Assembly: GCA_030725715.1 (NCBI GenBank)
Contig: JANRFG010000031.1
Span: 1-54,982 of the forward strand
DNA length: 54,982 nt
Reading direction: 5' to 3'
Origin: Opitutales bacterium
GTDB taxonomy: Bacteria; Verrucomicrobiota; Verrucomicrobiia; Opitutales; UBA953
Both the position numbers and the translations under genes were made by a program. Position 1 is the first letter of the stretch; each line of letters opens with the position of its first letter. A model generated the notes under the pieces. It was not told the DNA's origin, ran no database searches, and saw only the letters and a list, made by a program, of their open reading frames with translations. Positions 34,916-42,447 of this stretch are shown one piece after another.

Positions 34916-34997
34916 GGGGTAGGGATGGGGGTAGGGGTAGGCAAAAGCAGCCAAACTAGGGCCTACTACCCCAACCCCGACCCCTATCCCTACCCCT
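34916..34997. repeat. Inverted hexad array (GGGGTA / TACCCC words)
   Basis: Left arm 34916-34941: ggggta, gggatg, ggggta, ggggta, gg. Right arm 34962-34997 includes ccccaa, ccccga, ccccta, tcccta, cccc. The arms face each other across 20 nt, and the G-rich strand could also form a G-quadruplex. It lies just downstream of the LON-domain gene. Confidence 0.85.
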
Positions 34998-35004
34998 AAA
35001 GGGG

Positions 35005-35673
35005 CTAGTTCATCCCTCGGGCTTCCTCATCCCCGCCTTGTTCGTCGAGCTTACGCTGGGCGTCCAGGCGGGAGAGTTCATCGGCCACGGCCTTGATGCG
35101 CTGATCTTGGGAAAGGCATTCCAGCAAGGCCCGGCGCGTATCGGCCTCGGCGACGAGGTGTCCGGCCGCGGCATCGGCCAAGGCACCGGGCTGATTAGCG
35201 AGCCCACGTAGGCGCTGCATCAGCGGGGCGGCTTCTTCGCCGAGTTCGCCGACGATGTTCTCCGCGAAGGCGAGCACGCGCGCGATGTCCCGCGTGCAGC
35301 CGGCGAGGTCCGTCGAGGCTTCGTCGACGACCGGGGCGATCTCGAGCTGCGGATACGGCGTCTTGCGCTTCACCTTGATGACGCGCGCACGGCGCAGGCC
35401 TTCGAGGACGATGTGCGAGGTGCCGTCTTCGAGTTCGACGTGGCCGACGATGCGGCCGACGCACGTGAAGGGGCAGGGCGGTTCGTCGTTGTCCGGCGAG
35501 AGGCTGTCTTCGTCCAACTGCGAGATCGCGAACATGCGGCTACCCGCGAGGGTCTCCTTCAGCATCTTGCGGTAACGCGGCTCGAAGATGCGCAGCGGCA
35601 GGAGCTGCTGCGGGAGGAACACGCAGTTGCCCAGGGTCATGACGGGGACGACGACGGTGGGAACCATGGCCAC
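35005..35673 (-). CDS. LON N-terminal-domain protein
   Basis: A 222-residue protein made of the substrate-binding domain of Lon protease without ATPase or protease parts. Diagnostic strings are VMTLGNCVFLPQQLLPLRIFEPRYRKML, FAISQLDE, CVGRIVGHVELEDGTSHIVLEGLRRARV. A helical C-terminal part (about 125-210) follows. Such stand-alone proteins (YcgK/LonN-like) are common; their role is unknown, perhaps as adaptors. M1 or M3 could be the start. Confidence 0.88.
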   Translation of the reverse strand: MAMVPTVVVPVMTLGNCVFLPQQLLPLRIFEPRYRKMLKETLAGSRMFAISQLDEDSLSPDNDEPPCPFTCVGRIVGHVELEDGTSHIVLEGLRRARVIKVKRKTPYPQLEIAPVVDEASTDLAGCTRDIARVLAFAENIVGELGEEAAPLMQRLRGLANQPGALADAAAGHLVAEADTRRALLECLSQDQRIKAVADELSRLDAQRKLDEQGGDEEARGMN

Positions 35674-35718
35674 TAGGATGGAAGGATTACCCCCGAAGGC
35701 AAACGGTGGAGCGGCTTG

Positions 35719-35820
35719 GATGGCTGAATCGAGGACAGATGACTGAGTCGATGGCAGATGACTGAAACAGGCCTGGGCCTGTATTTGCTTCCCGAAATCG
35801 ATTCAGCCCTCTGTCATCGA
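35719..35820. repeat. Heptad array (GATGACN-type words), second copy
   Basis: Related to 4296-4385. The left part has gaggaca, gatgact, gagtcga, tggcaga, tgactga; a central hairpin ACAGGCC-TG-GGCCTGT (35767-35782) follows; the right part, TCGATTCAGCCCTCTGTCATC (about 35798-35818), is partly complementary to the left. More diverged than the first copy. Confidence 0.7.
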
Positions 35821-35849
35821 CGCAGCAATCTTTGTCTCTCTTGCTTATT

Positions 35850-35884
35850 CCAACCGCCAACCGCCAACCGCTAACCGCAAGCCG
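35850..35884. repeat. Heptad array (CCAACCG words)
   Basis: Five words in perfect period 7: ccaaccg, ccaaccg, ccaaccg, ctaaccg, caagccg. It ends 23 bp before the stop of the helix-hairpin-helix gene. Confidence 0.85.
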
Positions 35885-35907
35885 CTATCACCTATCTTTA
35901 GCCGTAG

Positions 35908-36201
35908 TCACTGCCACTGATCCAAGAAAAGCTTCTTGGGGTCCGGGCTGTCGGACTCCGCGAAGTAGACCGCCATGCGCAAAGAGGGCAGGAAGTGCGC
36001 GGGGAGCTTGGCCTTGTTGCGGGCCGCGATCTCGGTGAGGAGCGATTCGGGCGAACGGCCGGCGAGCTGGTCGACGCGGTAGTAGCCGGCGTCGAGCAGT
36101 TCACGGGCGACGTCGACCGGGAAGCGCGAGATGCGCATGAACGGACTGCACACGGCCTCCCGACGTCTTTCGGCCGCGCGCTGTCGTTCCGCTTCGTCCA
36201 C
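35908..36201 (-). CDS. Cdd1-like helix-hairpin-helix protein
   Basis: A 97-residue protein that resembles the Cdd1 (PF11731, pathogenicity locus) family: VARELLDAGYYRVDQLAGRSPESLLTEI is a helix-hairpin-helix-like region at about 31-58, and LPSLRMAVYFAES near 71-83 is the family's usual ending motif. I use GTG at 36201, 2 bp after the leuB stop, which gives coupling to leuB; the frame is open further up only as a leuB shadow. The biochemical role of the family is unknown; DNA binding is suggested by the fold. Confidence 0.72.
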   Translation of the reverse strand: MDEAERQRAAERRREAVCSPFMRISRFPVDVARELLDAGYYRVDQLAGRSPESLLTEIAARNKAKLPAHFLPSLRMAVYFAESDSPDPKKLFLDQWQ

Positions 36202-36203
36202 GG

Positions 36204-37298
36204 TCAGAGTCGGGCGAGGATCGCCGCGCCCATGGCCTTCGTGCCCACGGACTTGCCACCGCCGGCGATGTCCGCGGTGCGGATGCCTTCGGCGATGGTC
36301 TTCTCGACCGCGAGTTCGATGGCCTTGGCTTCGGCTTCGAGGCCGAAGGAATGGCGGAGCATCAGGGCGGCGGAGAGGATCTGGGCGCACGGATTGGCCT
36401 TGTCCTGGCCGGCGATGTCCGGGGCGGTGCCGCCCGAAGGTTCGAAGAGGCCGTAGCCGTAACCGTGGCGGTTGCGGTTCGCGCCGAGGGAGGCGGAAGC
36501 CATCATGCCGAGGGAGCCGCAGATGACGGCCATCTCGTCGGAAAGGATGTCGCCGAACATGTTCTCGGTGAGGAGGACGTCGAACTGGGAGGGCTTGAGG
36601 ACGAGCTGCATCGCGGCGTTGTCGATGTACATCACCGTGAGGGCGATGTCCGGCGCGGTGGCCTTGAGGCGGTCGGCGACGACCTTGCGCCAGAGGACGG
36701 ACGTCTGGAGGACGTTGGCCTTGTCGACGAGGGTGATGTGCTTGCGACGGGCGCGCGCGGTGGCGATGGCGACGTCGGTGATGCGTTCGATCTCCGACTT
36801 GCGGTAGACCATGGTGTCGATGGCTTCGATGTCGCCGCCTTCGATCTCCTTGGTGGACTTCGGACCGAAGTAGAGGCCGCCGGTGAGCTCGCGGATGCAG
36901 ACCATGTCGACGCCGTTCGGGATGCGGTCCGGGCGGATGGGCGAGGTGTCGATGAGGTTCTTCAGGAGCAGGCCGGGGCGGACGTTGGCGTAGAGCGTGA
37001 AGTGCTTGCGGAGGGGCAGGAGGGAGGCGCGCTCCGGCTGTTCGGCCGGGGGGAGCTTCTCCCACTTCGGGCCGCCGACGGAGCCGAAGAGGATGGCGTC
37101 CGCGGCGCGGCAGGCCTCGAGGGTCGAGTCCGGCAGGGCCTTGCCATGATTGTCGATGCCCGCGCCGCCCACGTCGTGGGTGGAGTGCTCGAGGGTGTGG
37201 CCTGACTTCTTCAGGACGGCCTCGAGGACGGGCAGGGCGGCGGCCATGACTTCAGGGCCGATGTAATCGCCAGGCAGGACAGCAATCTTCAGGTGCAT
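36204..37298 (-). CDS. leuB: 3-isopropylmalate dehydrogenase
   Basis: Third step of leucine synthesis: NAD-dependent oxidative decarboxylation of 3-isopropylmalate. The 364-residue protein has FGSVGGPKW, RPGLLLKNLIDTSPIR, ELTGGLYFGPK, YIDNAAMQLV, ENMFGDILSDE and HGYGYGLFEPSGGTAPDIAGQDKANP, all typical. The N-terminal loop reads GDYIGPE where most members have GDGIGPE. The metal and substrate residues look intact. leuA, leuC and leuD are not in the window. Confidence 0.97.
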   Translation of the reverse strand: MHLKIAVLPGDYIGPEVMAAALPVLEAVLKKSGHTLEHSTHDVGGAGIDNHGKALPDSTLEACRAADAILFGSVGGPKWEKLPPAEQPERASLLPLRKHFTLYANVRPGLLLKNLIDTSPIRPDRIPNGVDMVCIRELTGGLYFGPKSTKEIEGGDIEAIDTMVYRKSEIERITDVAIATARARRKHITLVDKANVLQTSVLWRKVVADRLKATAPDIALTVMYIDNAAMQLVLKPSQFDVLLTENMFGDILSDEMAVICGSLGMMASASLGANRNRHGYGYGLFEPSGGTAPDIAGQDKANPCAQILSAALMLRHSFGLEAEAKAIELAVEKTIAEGIRTADIAGGGKSVGTKAMGAAILARL

Positions 37299-37386
37299 AG
37301 GGAGGACGGGCAGTAAAGATGAACCGCGGCGTCGAGGGCAAGGAGAAGCGAGGGGGCGGAACGCCGAAAATCGGACTTCCGGGTGG

Positions 37387-37416
37387 TTGCCAACGCCTCC
37401 GCCCGGGCCCTACTCT
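37387..37416 (+). promoter_or_regulatory. Promoter of the tagaturonate epimerase gene
   Basis: TTGCCA, an 18-bp spacer and TACTCT, ending 19 bp before the ATG at 37436. It lies in the divergent gap with leuB. Confidence 0.45.
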
Positions 37417-37435
37417 GGCCGCCCTTACCCCGCGT

Positions 37436-38695
37436 ATGTCCTCCCAACCTCTCGTCATCGGTAAATTCTCCCTCGGCATGGGCGACCGCTTCGCCCACGA
37501 AGCCGAAGCCCAGCTCGCCGCCTGCCTCGCGGCCAAGAAGCTCGGCGTCGAGATCGTGCCGGTCTGGAACAAGTCCAACCGCGAGCACAACATCATCGGC
37601 TCCGAGCCGACGAGCACCCGCGCCGCGGCCGACGCCGCCGTCAAGGCCCTCGGCTGGACCGCTCCCTACTTCCTCGACGCCGACCACATCGGCCTGAAGA
37701 CCGTCGAGCGCTTCGTCGGCGTCTCCGACTTCTTCACCATCGATGTCGCCGACTTCATCGCCCAGCCGGCCGACCCCGTCGTGGTCAAGGCCTTCGTCGA
37801 CCGTCACCCGGAACTCGTCGGCACGCTCACCCTCGCCGGCATCGACCGTCCGTTCACGACCACGCGCGCCGACGTCGAGCGCACGGCCGCGAAGTTCCTC
37901 CTGGCCGTCCAGGAAGCCGGAAAGGTCTACCGCCACATCGTCTCCGTGAAGGGCGTCGGCCGCTTCGTCCCCGAGATCTCGATGGACGAGACCGACAGCC
38001 CCCAGACTCCGCCCGAGCTGCTCGTCATCCTCGCGGCCATCGCCGACGAAGGCGTGCCGATCCAGACCATCGCCCCGAAGTTCACCGGCCGTTTCAATAA
38101 GGGCGTCGATTACGTCGGCGACCTCGCCCAGTTCGAACGCGAGTTCAACGACGACCTCTGCGTCATCGCCCACGCGGTGAAGCAGTATGGCCTCCCGGCC
38201 AACCTGAAGCTCTCCGTCCATAGCGGCAGCGACAAGTTCTCCATCTACCCGGCCATCCGCCGCGCCCTCGCCAAGCATGGCGCCGGCGTCCACGTGAAGA
38301 CTGCGGGCACGACCTGGCTCGAAGAGGTCATCGGCCTCGCCGAAGCCGGCGGCGCCGGTCTCGCCCTCGCCAAGGAGATCTACGCAGAAGCCCTGTCGCA
38401 CATGGACGAGCTCTGCCAGCCCTACGCGACCGTCATCGACATCGACCGTTCCAAGCTCCCGGCCGCCGCCGTCGTCAACGGCTGGACCAGCGAGCAGTTC
38501 GTCGGCGCCCTGCGCCACGACCAGCAGAACCCGCTCTACAACGCCCACATCCGCCAGCTCATCCACGTCGGCTTCAAGGTCGCCGCCAAGATGGGCCCGC
38601 GCTACCTCGAGCAGCTCAAGGCCTGCCGCGAGTCCTGCGCGCGTAATGTGACCGGCAACCTCTTCGACCGTCACATCAAGCCGCTCTTCCTATGA
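37436..38695 (+). CDS. Tagaturonate/fructuronate epimerase family protein (UxaE)
   Basis: A 419-residue protein of the UxaE family (PF16257), which interconverts tagaturonate and fructuronate in hexuronate breakdown. Strings supporting this include FSLGMGDRFAHEAEAQL, PYFLDADHIGLKTVERF, IDVADFIAQPA, EISMDETDSPQTPPELLVIL, TIAPKFTGRFNKGVDYVGD, LKLSVHSGSDKFSIYP and the metal-type HVKTAGTTWLEEV. Uronate use fits a polysaccharide-degrading lifestyle. The start at 37436 follows the family. It overlaps the next gene by ATGA. Confidence 0.85.
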   Translation: MSSQPLVIGKFSLGMGDRFAHEAEAQLAACLAAKKLGVEIVPVWNKSNREHNIIGSEPTSTRAAADAAVKALGWTAPYFLDADHIGLKTVERFVGVSDFFTIDVADFIAQPADPVVVKAFVDRHPELVGTLTLAGIDRPFTTTRADVERTAAKFLLAVQEAGKVYRHIVSVKGVGRFVPEISMDETDSPQTPPELLVILAAIADEGVPIQTIAPKFTGRFNKGVDYVGDLAQFEREFNDDLCVIAHAVKQYGLPANLKLSVHSGSDKFSIYPAIRRALAKHGAGVHVKTAGTTWLEEVIGLAEAGGAGLALAKEIYAEALSHMDELCQPYATVIDIDRSKLPAAAVVNGWTSEQFVGALRHDQQNPLYNAHIRQLIHVGFKVAAKMGPRYLEQLKACRESCARNVTGNLFDRHIKPLFL

Positions 38696-39114
38696 ACGGA
38701 GGGCCCTCGACGGGCCGTGGGCCGGCGCTGGTCGTCTGCCTGCTCGGAGGACTCATCGCCTTCGCCCTTGCGTTGGTCGGGCTCCTGCCGGAGGGCGATT
38801 TCTCCGTGAAGGAGCCGCTGGATCTCATCAAGTTGGTCTTCGTCCTCGCACCGGCTTTCCCGTTCCTCATGCTCGCCGGTGTCGCGATGTTGCTGAAGGA
38901 TCGGTTCCTCCTGGCCGGGACGATCGTCCTGGCCGTCCTGCTCATCCTGAGCTGCGGCTCCTATCTGGCGGCGCAGGCCGAGCATCGGGTCCGGCCTGAC
39001 GGCACGGAGCATGCGCTCACCTATCTCATCGTGCCTTTCCTCCAGGTGCCGGCCGTTTTCACGGCTCTCGGCGTCCTGGCGCTCTGGCGCGCCTGGCTTG
39101 GTCGGAATGCTTGA
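38692..39114 (+). CDS. Small integral membrane protein, function unknown
   Basis: A 140-residue protein I do not recognise. Four hydrophobic segments (about 11-32, 46-67, 72-93, 112-134) are connected by short loops; the N-terminus is Gly/Pro-rich. Its start overlaps the stop of the epimerase gene in ATGA, so it is translated with it. A transporter role for uronates is not supported: it is far too small for a known carrier. Confidence 0.75.
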   Translation: MNGGPSTGRGPALVVCLLGGLIAFALALVGLLPEGDFSVKEPLDLIKLVFVLAPAFPFLMLAGVAMLLKDRFLLAGTIVLAVLLILSCGSYLAAQAEHRVRPDGTEHALTYLIVPFLQVPAVFTALGVLALWRAWLGRNA

Positions 39115-39131
39115 ACGGATGAAGTCAGTAC

Positions 39132-39179
39132 GGGGTCAGACCGCTTCTGCTTGGTATCACTCAGAAGCGGTCTGACCCC
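39132..39179. terminator. Perfect 18-bp inverted repeat between convergent genes
   Basis: GGGGTCAGACCGCTTCTG and its exact complement flank a 12-nt loop; flanking CAGTA/TACTG extends the pairing with one mismatch. No T-tract. It lies between the convergent membrane-protein and hemB genes, so it may terminate both. GGTCAGACC-type palindromes elsewhere are linked to REP-like elements, but no transposase is near. Confidence 0.75.
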
Positions 39180-39208
39180 TTACTGTTCTCGCCGGTGGAT
39201 AGGCCGAC

Positions 39209-40219
39209 TTACTTGCGTACCGCGAAGTCGCGGGCGTAAGCTTCGGCGAAGTAGGTGAGGATCACGTCGGCGCCTGCGCGGCGGATGACGAGGAGCGACT
39301 CGTCGCGCGTGGCGCGCAGGTCGAGCCAGCCTTGGGCGGCGGCGGCGTGCAGCTGGGCGTATTCGCCCGAGACCTGGTAAGCGGCGATCGGAAGGTTCGT
39401 CGACTCGCGCAGGTCGCGGATGATGTCGAGGTAGGCGCCCGCGGGCTTCACCATCAGGAGGTCAGCGCCTTCTTCCGCATCGAGGATCGCCTCGCGGGCG
39501 GCCTCGCGGCGGTTGGCCGGATTCATCTGGTAGCTAGCCTTGGAAATGGGGGCTTCGCCGGCCTTGCGGGCGCTGCCGACGGCGTCGCGGAACGGACCAT
39601 AGAAGGCCGAAGCGAACTTGGCAGAATAGGCGAGGATGCCCGTGCCGGTGTGGCCGGCGGCATCGAGTCCCTTGCGGATCGCTTTGACGCGTCCGTCCAT
39701 CATGTCGGACGGGGCGACGAAATCGGCGCCGGCCTGGGCGGTGAAGACGGACATCTTCACGAGCGCTTCGACGGTGCGGTCATTGTCCACGTCGGTGCCG
39801 GCGGCGTTCAGGACGCCGTCGTGTCCGTGCGTGGTGTAAGGGTCGAGGGCGATGTCCGCGAAGATCACCGTGCCGGGCGACTTCGCCTTCACCTCACGGA
39901 TGGCGCGGTAGGCGAGGTTCGATGGGTTGAGGGCTTCGGCGCCTTCGACGGTCTTGCGGGCCGGGTCGACCTTCGGGAAGAGGGCCACGCCATGGATGCC
40001 GAGGGCGAGCAGTTCGGCGCACTTGGCACCGAGCTGGGCGAGCGGGATGCGGCTGACGCCCGGGAGGGAGCCGACGGGCTCAGCGACGTCACCTTCGGTG
40101 ATGAAGAGCGGCTGGATCAGGTGGCGGGGCTCGACCACCGTTTCGCCGAGCATGGCACGGATACCGGCCGAAGCACGGAGGCGGCGGAGGCGGACGGACT
40201 GGTCGAGTTGGGCCGACAT
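39209..40219 (-). CDS. hemB: Porphobilinogen synthase (delta-aminolevulinate dehydratase)
   Basis: Condenses two aminolevulinate molecules to porphobilinogen in heme synthesis. In the 336-residue protein, the Schiff-base lysines lie in YSAKFASAFYGPFRDA and LMVKPAGAYLDIIRD. The metal-site stretch reads FADIALDPYTTHGHDG with Asp instead of the three Cys of zinc enzymes, so it should be a Mg-dependent type. hemL, the preceding step, is 4 kb away. Confidence 0.97.
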   Translation of the reverse strand: MSAQLDQSVRLRRLRASAGIRAMLGETVVEPRHLIQPLFITEGDVAEPVGSLPGVSRIPLAQLGAKCAELLALGIHGVALFPKVDPARKTVEGAEALNPSNLAYRAIREVKAKSPGTVIFADIALDPYTTHGHDGVLNAAGTDVDNDRTVEALVKMSVFTAQAGADFVAPSDMMDGRVKAIRKGLDAAGHTGTGILAYSAKFASAFYGPFRDAVGSARKAGEAPISKASYQMNPANRREAAREAILDAEEGADLLMVKPAGAYLDIIRDLRESTNLPIAAYQVSGEYAQLHAAAAQGWLDLRATRDESLLVIRRAGADVILTYFAEAYARDFAVRK

Positions 40220-40373
40220 CGGAGGGTTGAGATAGCGTTCAGGGCAGGGAAGGGCAACGGCGAAGCCAGCGTGGGCGTCATCCGGTGGGACACTTTGTCA
40301 TTCTGACCCGCTTGGGACAGCGACAATCGCCGGCCATACCTGCGAAAACTAAGGCAAAAGCGGGAATTTCCCT

Positions 40374-40388
40374 TGGCACAAGCCCTGC
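40374..40388 (+). promoter_or_regulatory. Possible sigma54-type promoter of dnaK
   Basis: TGGCAC-AAGCCC-TGC matches the -24/-12 pattern (GG and GC spaced as required; the -12 half is CTGC instead of TTGC). It would place the start near 40400, 24 nt before the ATG. No CIRCE (HrcA) palindrome is present upstream. No enhancer-binding protein is encoded nearby. Confidence 0.35.
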
Positions 40389-40423
40389 CAATAAGGGGCA
40401 TAACCCATCTACCAAAACAACAC

Positions 40424-42358
40424 ATGAGTAAAATCATCGGCATCGACCTCGGCACCACCAACTCCTGCATGGCCGTCCTGGAAGCAGGCGAGTCCGTCGT
40501 CATCTCCAACTCGGAAGGCGCGCGCACCACGCCCTCCATCGTCGCGTTCACCAAGAACGGCGACATCCTCGTCGGTCAGGCCGCCAAGCGCCAGGCCGTC
40601 ACCAACCCGAAGAACACGATCTTCTCCGCGAAGCGCCTCATCGGCCGCAAGTTCTCGGAAGTGAAGGCCATCGCCTCGAAGCTCCCTTACAAGGTCGTCG
40701 AAGGTAAGAACGGCGACGCCGCCATCGAATGCGAAGTCGACGGCAAGCCGCGCGTGTTCGCGCCGGAAGAAATCGCCGCCAAGGTCCTCGCCAAGCTCAA
40801 GGCCGACGCCGAAGCCTACCTCGGCGAGAAGGTCACGCAGGCCGTGATCACGGTCCCCGCTTACTTCAACGACTCGCAGCGCCAGGCTACCAAGGACGCC
40901 GGCACGATCGCGGGCCTCGAAGTGCTCCGCATCGTCAACGAGCCCACCGCGGCTTCCCTCGCCTACGGCCTCGACAAGAAGGGCGACGAAAAGATCGCGG
41001 TCTATGACCTCGGTGGCGGCACCTTCGACGTCTCGGTCCTCGAGATCGGCGGCGGCGTCTTCGAAGTGAAGGCGACCAATGGCGACACCGAGCTCGGCGG
41101 CGACAACTGGGACGAACGCATCATCCAGTGGCTCATCGACGGCTTCAAGACGGAGTCCGGCATCGACCTCTCCAAGGACGCCATGGCCCGCCAGCGCCTC
41201 AAGGAAGAAGCCGAGAAGGCCAAGATCGCCCTCTCGTCCTCGAACTCCGTGGACATCAACCTGCCGTTCATCACCGCCGACGCCTCCGGCCCGAAGCACC
41301 TGAACGTCACGCTCACCCGCGCCCAGATGGAGAAGGTCTGCGATGACCTCTCCGAGCGCACCCGCCGTCCGTTCGAATCCTGCCTCAAGGACGCCGACCT
41401 CAAGATGGCCCAGGTCGACGAGCTCGTCCTCGTCGGCGGCATGACCCGCATGCCTAAGATCATCGAGATCGCCCGCAACCTCGCCGGCAAGGAACCCCAC
41501 AAGGGCGTCAACCCGGACGAAGTCGTCGCCATCGGCGCCGCCATCCAGGCCGGCGTGCTCAAGGGCGACGTGAAGGACGTGCTCCTCCTCGACGTGACCC
41601 CGCTCACCCTGTCCATCGAGACCATGGGCAGCGTCGCCACGCCGATGATCGAGCGTAACACGACCATCCCGACCAAGAAGTCGCAGATCTTCTCCACCGC
41701 CGCCGACAGCCAGCCGGCCGTCGACATCGTCATCGTCCAAGGCGAACGCCCGATGGCGAAGGACAACAAGCAGCTCGGCACGTTCAAGCTCGACGGCATC
41801 AAGCCGGCGCGCCGCGGCGAACCGCAGATCGAAGTGACCTTCGACATCGACGCCAACGGCATCCTGCATGTCTCGGCCGTCGACAAGGGATCGGGCAAGG
41901 AGCAGAAGATCTCCATCACCGGCTCCTCGGGTCTCTCCAAGGAAGAAGTCGAGAAGCTCCGCAAGGAAGCCGAACTCCATGCCGAAGAGGACAAGAAGGT
42001 CCGCGAGCTCGCCGAAGCCCGCAACCGCCTCGACGCCGGCGTCTTCACCGCCGAGAAGTTCCTCGCCGACAACGGCGAGAAGATGCCCGCCGAAGCCAAG
42101 GCCTCCGCCGAGGCTGCGCTCAAGGAAGCCCAAGAAGCCCTCAAGAAGACCGACGCCTCCGCCGAGGACTTCGAGAAGGCCGCCACGGCCCTCCAGACCG
42201 CGCTCATGGCCGCCGCGCAGACCGTCCCGGCTTCCGCCGGCGAACAGCCGCAGGCCGATGCTGGTCCCGCCCCTGATGCCCCTGAAGGCAAGAAGAAGTC
42301 CCAGGACGGTAAGGTGGTCGACGGCGACTTCGAGGTCGTCGACGACGGCAAGAAGTAA
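40424..42358 (+). CDS. dnaK: Chaperone DnaK (Hsp70)
   Basis: A 644-residue Hsp70. ATPase domain 1-385 with [53 protein letters not shown] and VGGMTRMPK; linker [16 protein letters not shown]; substrate domain; helical lid; and a C-terminal tail ending [12 protein letters not shown], close to the usual EEV-like ending. grpE and dnaJ are not beside it. I start at ATG 40424 ([10 protein letters not shown]). The leader is A/C-rich without a Shine-Dalgarno sequence, unexpected for such an abundant protein. Terminator at 42417. Confidence 0.98.
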   Translation: MSKIIGIDLGTTNSCMAVLEAGESVVISNSEGARTTPSIVAFTKNGDILVGQAAKRQAVTNPKNTIFSAKRLIGRKFSEVKAIASKLPYKVVEGKNGDAAIECEVDGKPRVFAPEEIAAKVLAKLKADAEAYLGEKVTQAVITVPAYFNDSQRQATKDAGTIAGLEVLRIVNEPTAASLAYGLDKKGDEKIAVYDLGGGTFDVSVLEIGGGVFEVKATNGDTELGGDNWDERIIQWLIDGFKTESGIDLSKDAMARQRLKEEAEKAKIALSSSNSVDINLPFITADASGPKHLNVTLTRAQMEKVCDDLSERTRRPFESCLKDADLKMAQVDELVLVGGMTRMPKIIEIARNLAGKEPHKGVNPDEVVAIGAAIQAGVLKGDVKDVLLLDVTPLTLSIETMGSVATPMIERNTTIPTKKSQIFSTAADSQPAVDIVIVQGERPMAKDNKQLGTFKLDGIKPARRGEPQIEVTFDIDANGILHVSAVDKGSGKEQKISITGSSGLSKEEVEKLRKEAELHAEEDKKVRELAEARNRLDAGVFTAEKFLADNGEKMPAEAKASAEAALKEAQEALKKTDASAEDFEKAATALQTALMAAAQTVPASAGEQPQADAGPAPDAPEGKKKSQDGKVVDGDFEVVDDGKK

Positions 42359-42416
42359 GCGTCGCGTTGCGACGCAGGGCTAGGGCCAGGGATAGGGCCA
42401 GTCCGACAGTCAAAGG

Positions 42417-42445
42417 GCCGGAGTCGCGAGACTCCGGCTCTTTTT
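42417..42445 (+). terminator. Intrinsic terminator of dnaK
   Basis: GCCGGAGTC-GCGA-GACTCCGGC followed by TCTTTTT. A second hairpin, GCGTCGC-GTT-GCGACGC (42359-42375), follows the stop codon directly. Confidence 0.92.
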
Positions 42446-42447
42446 GT

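Noticed and set aside
40220-40423. CIRCE / HrcA operator before dnaK.
   Set aside because: No TTAGCACTC-N9-GAGTGCTAA or near match is present.
40409-42133. A 574-codon open frame antisense to dnaK, and other long antisense frames (for example opposite hemL, uvrA and the antiporter).
   Set aside because: High GC makes long antisense frames by chance. Their products are repetitive in Asp/Glu/Gly/Val or Arg, with no family motif, and they vanish at the ends of the true genes.
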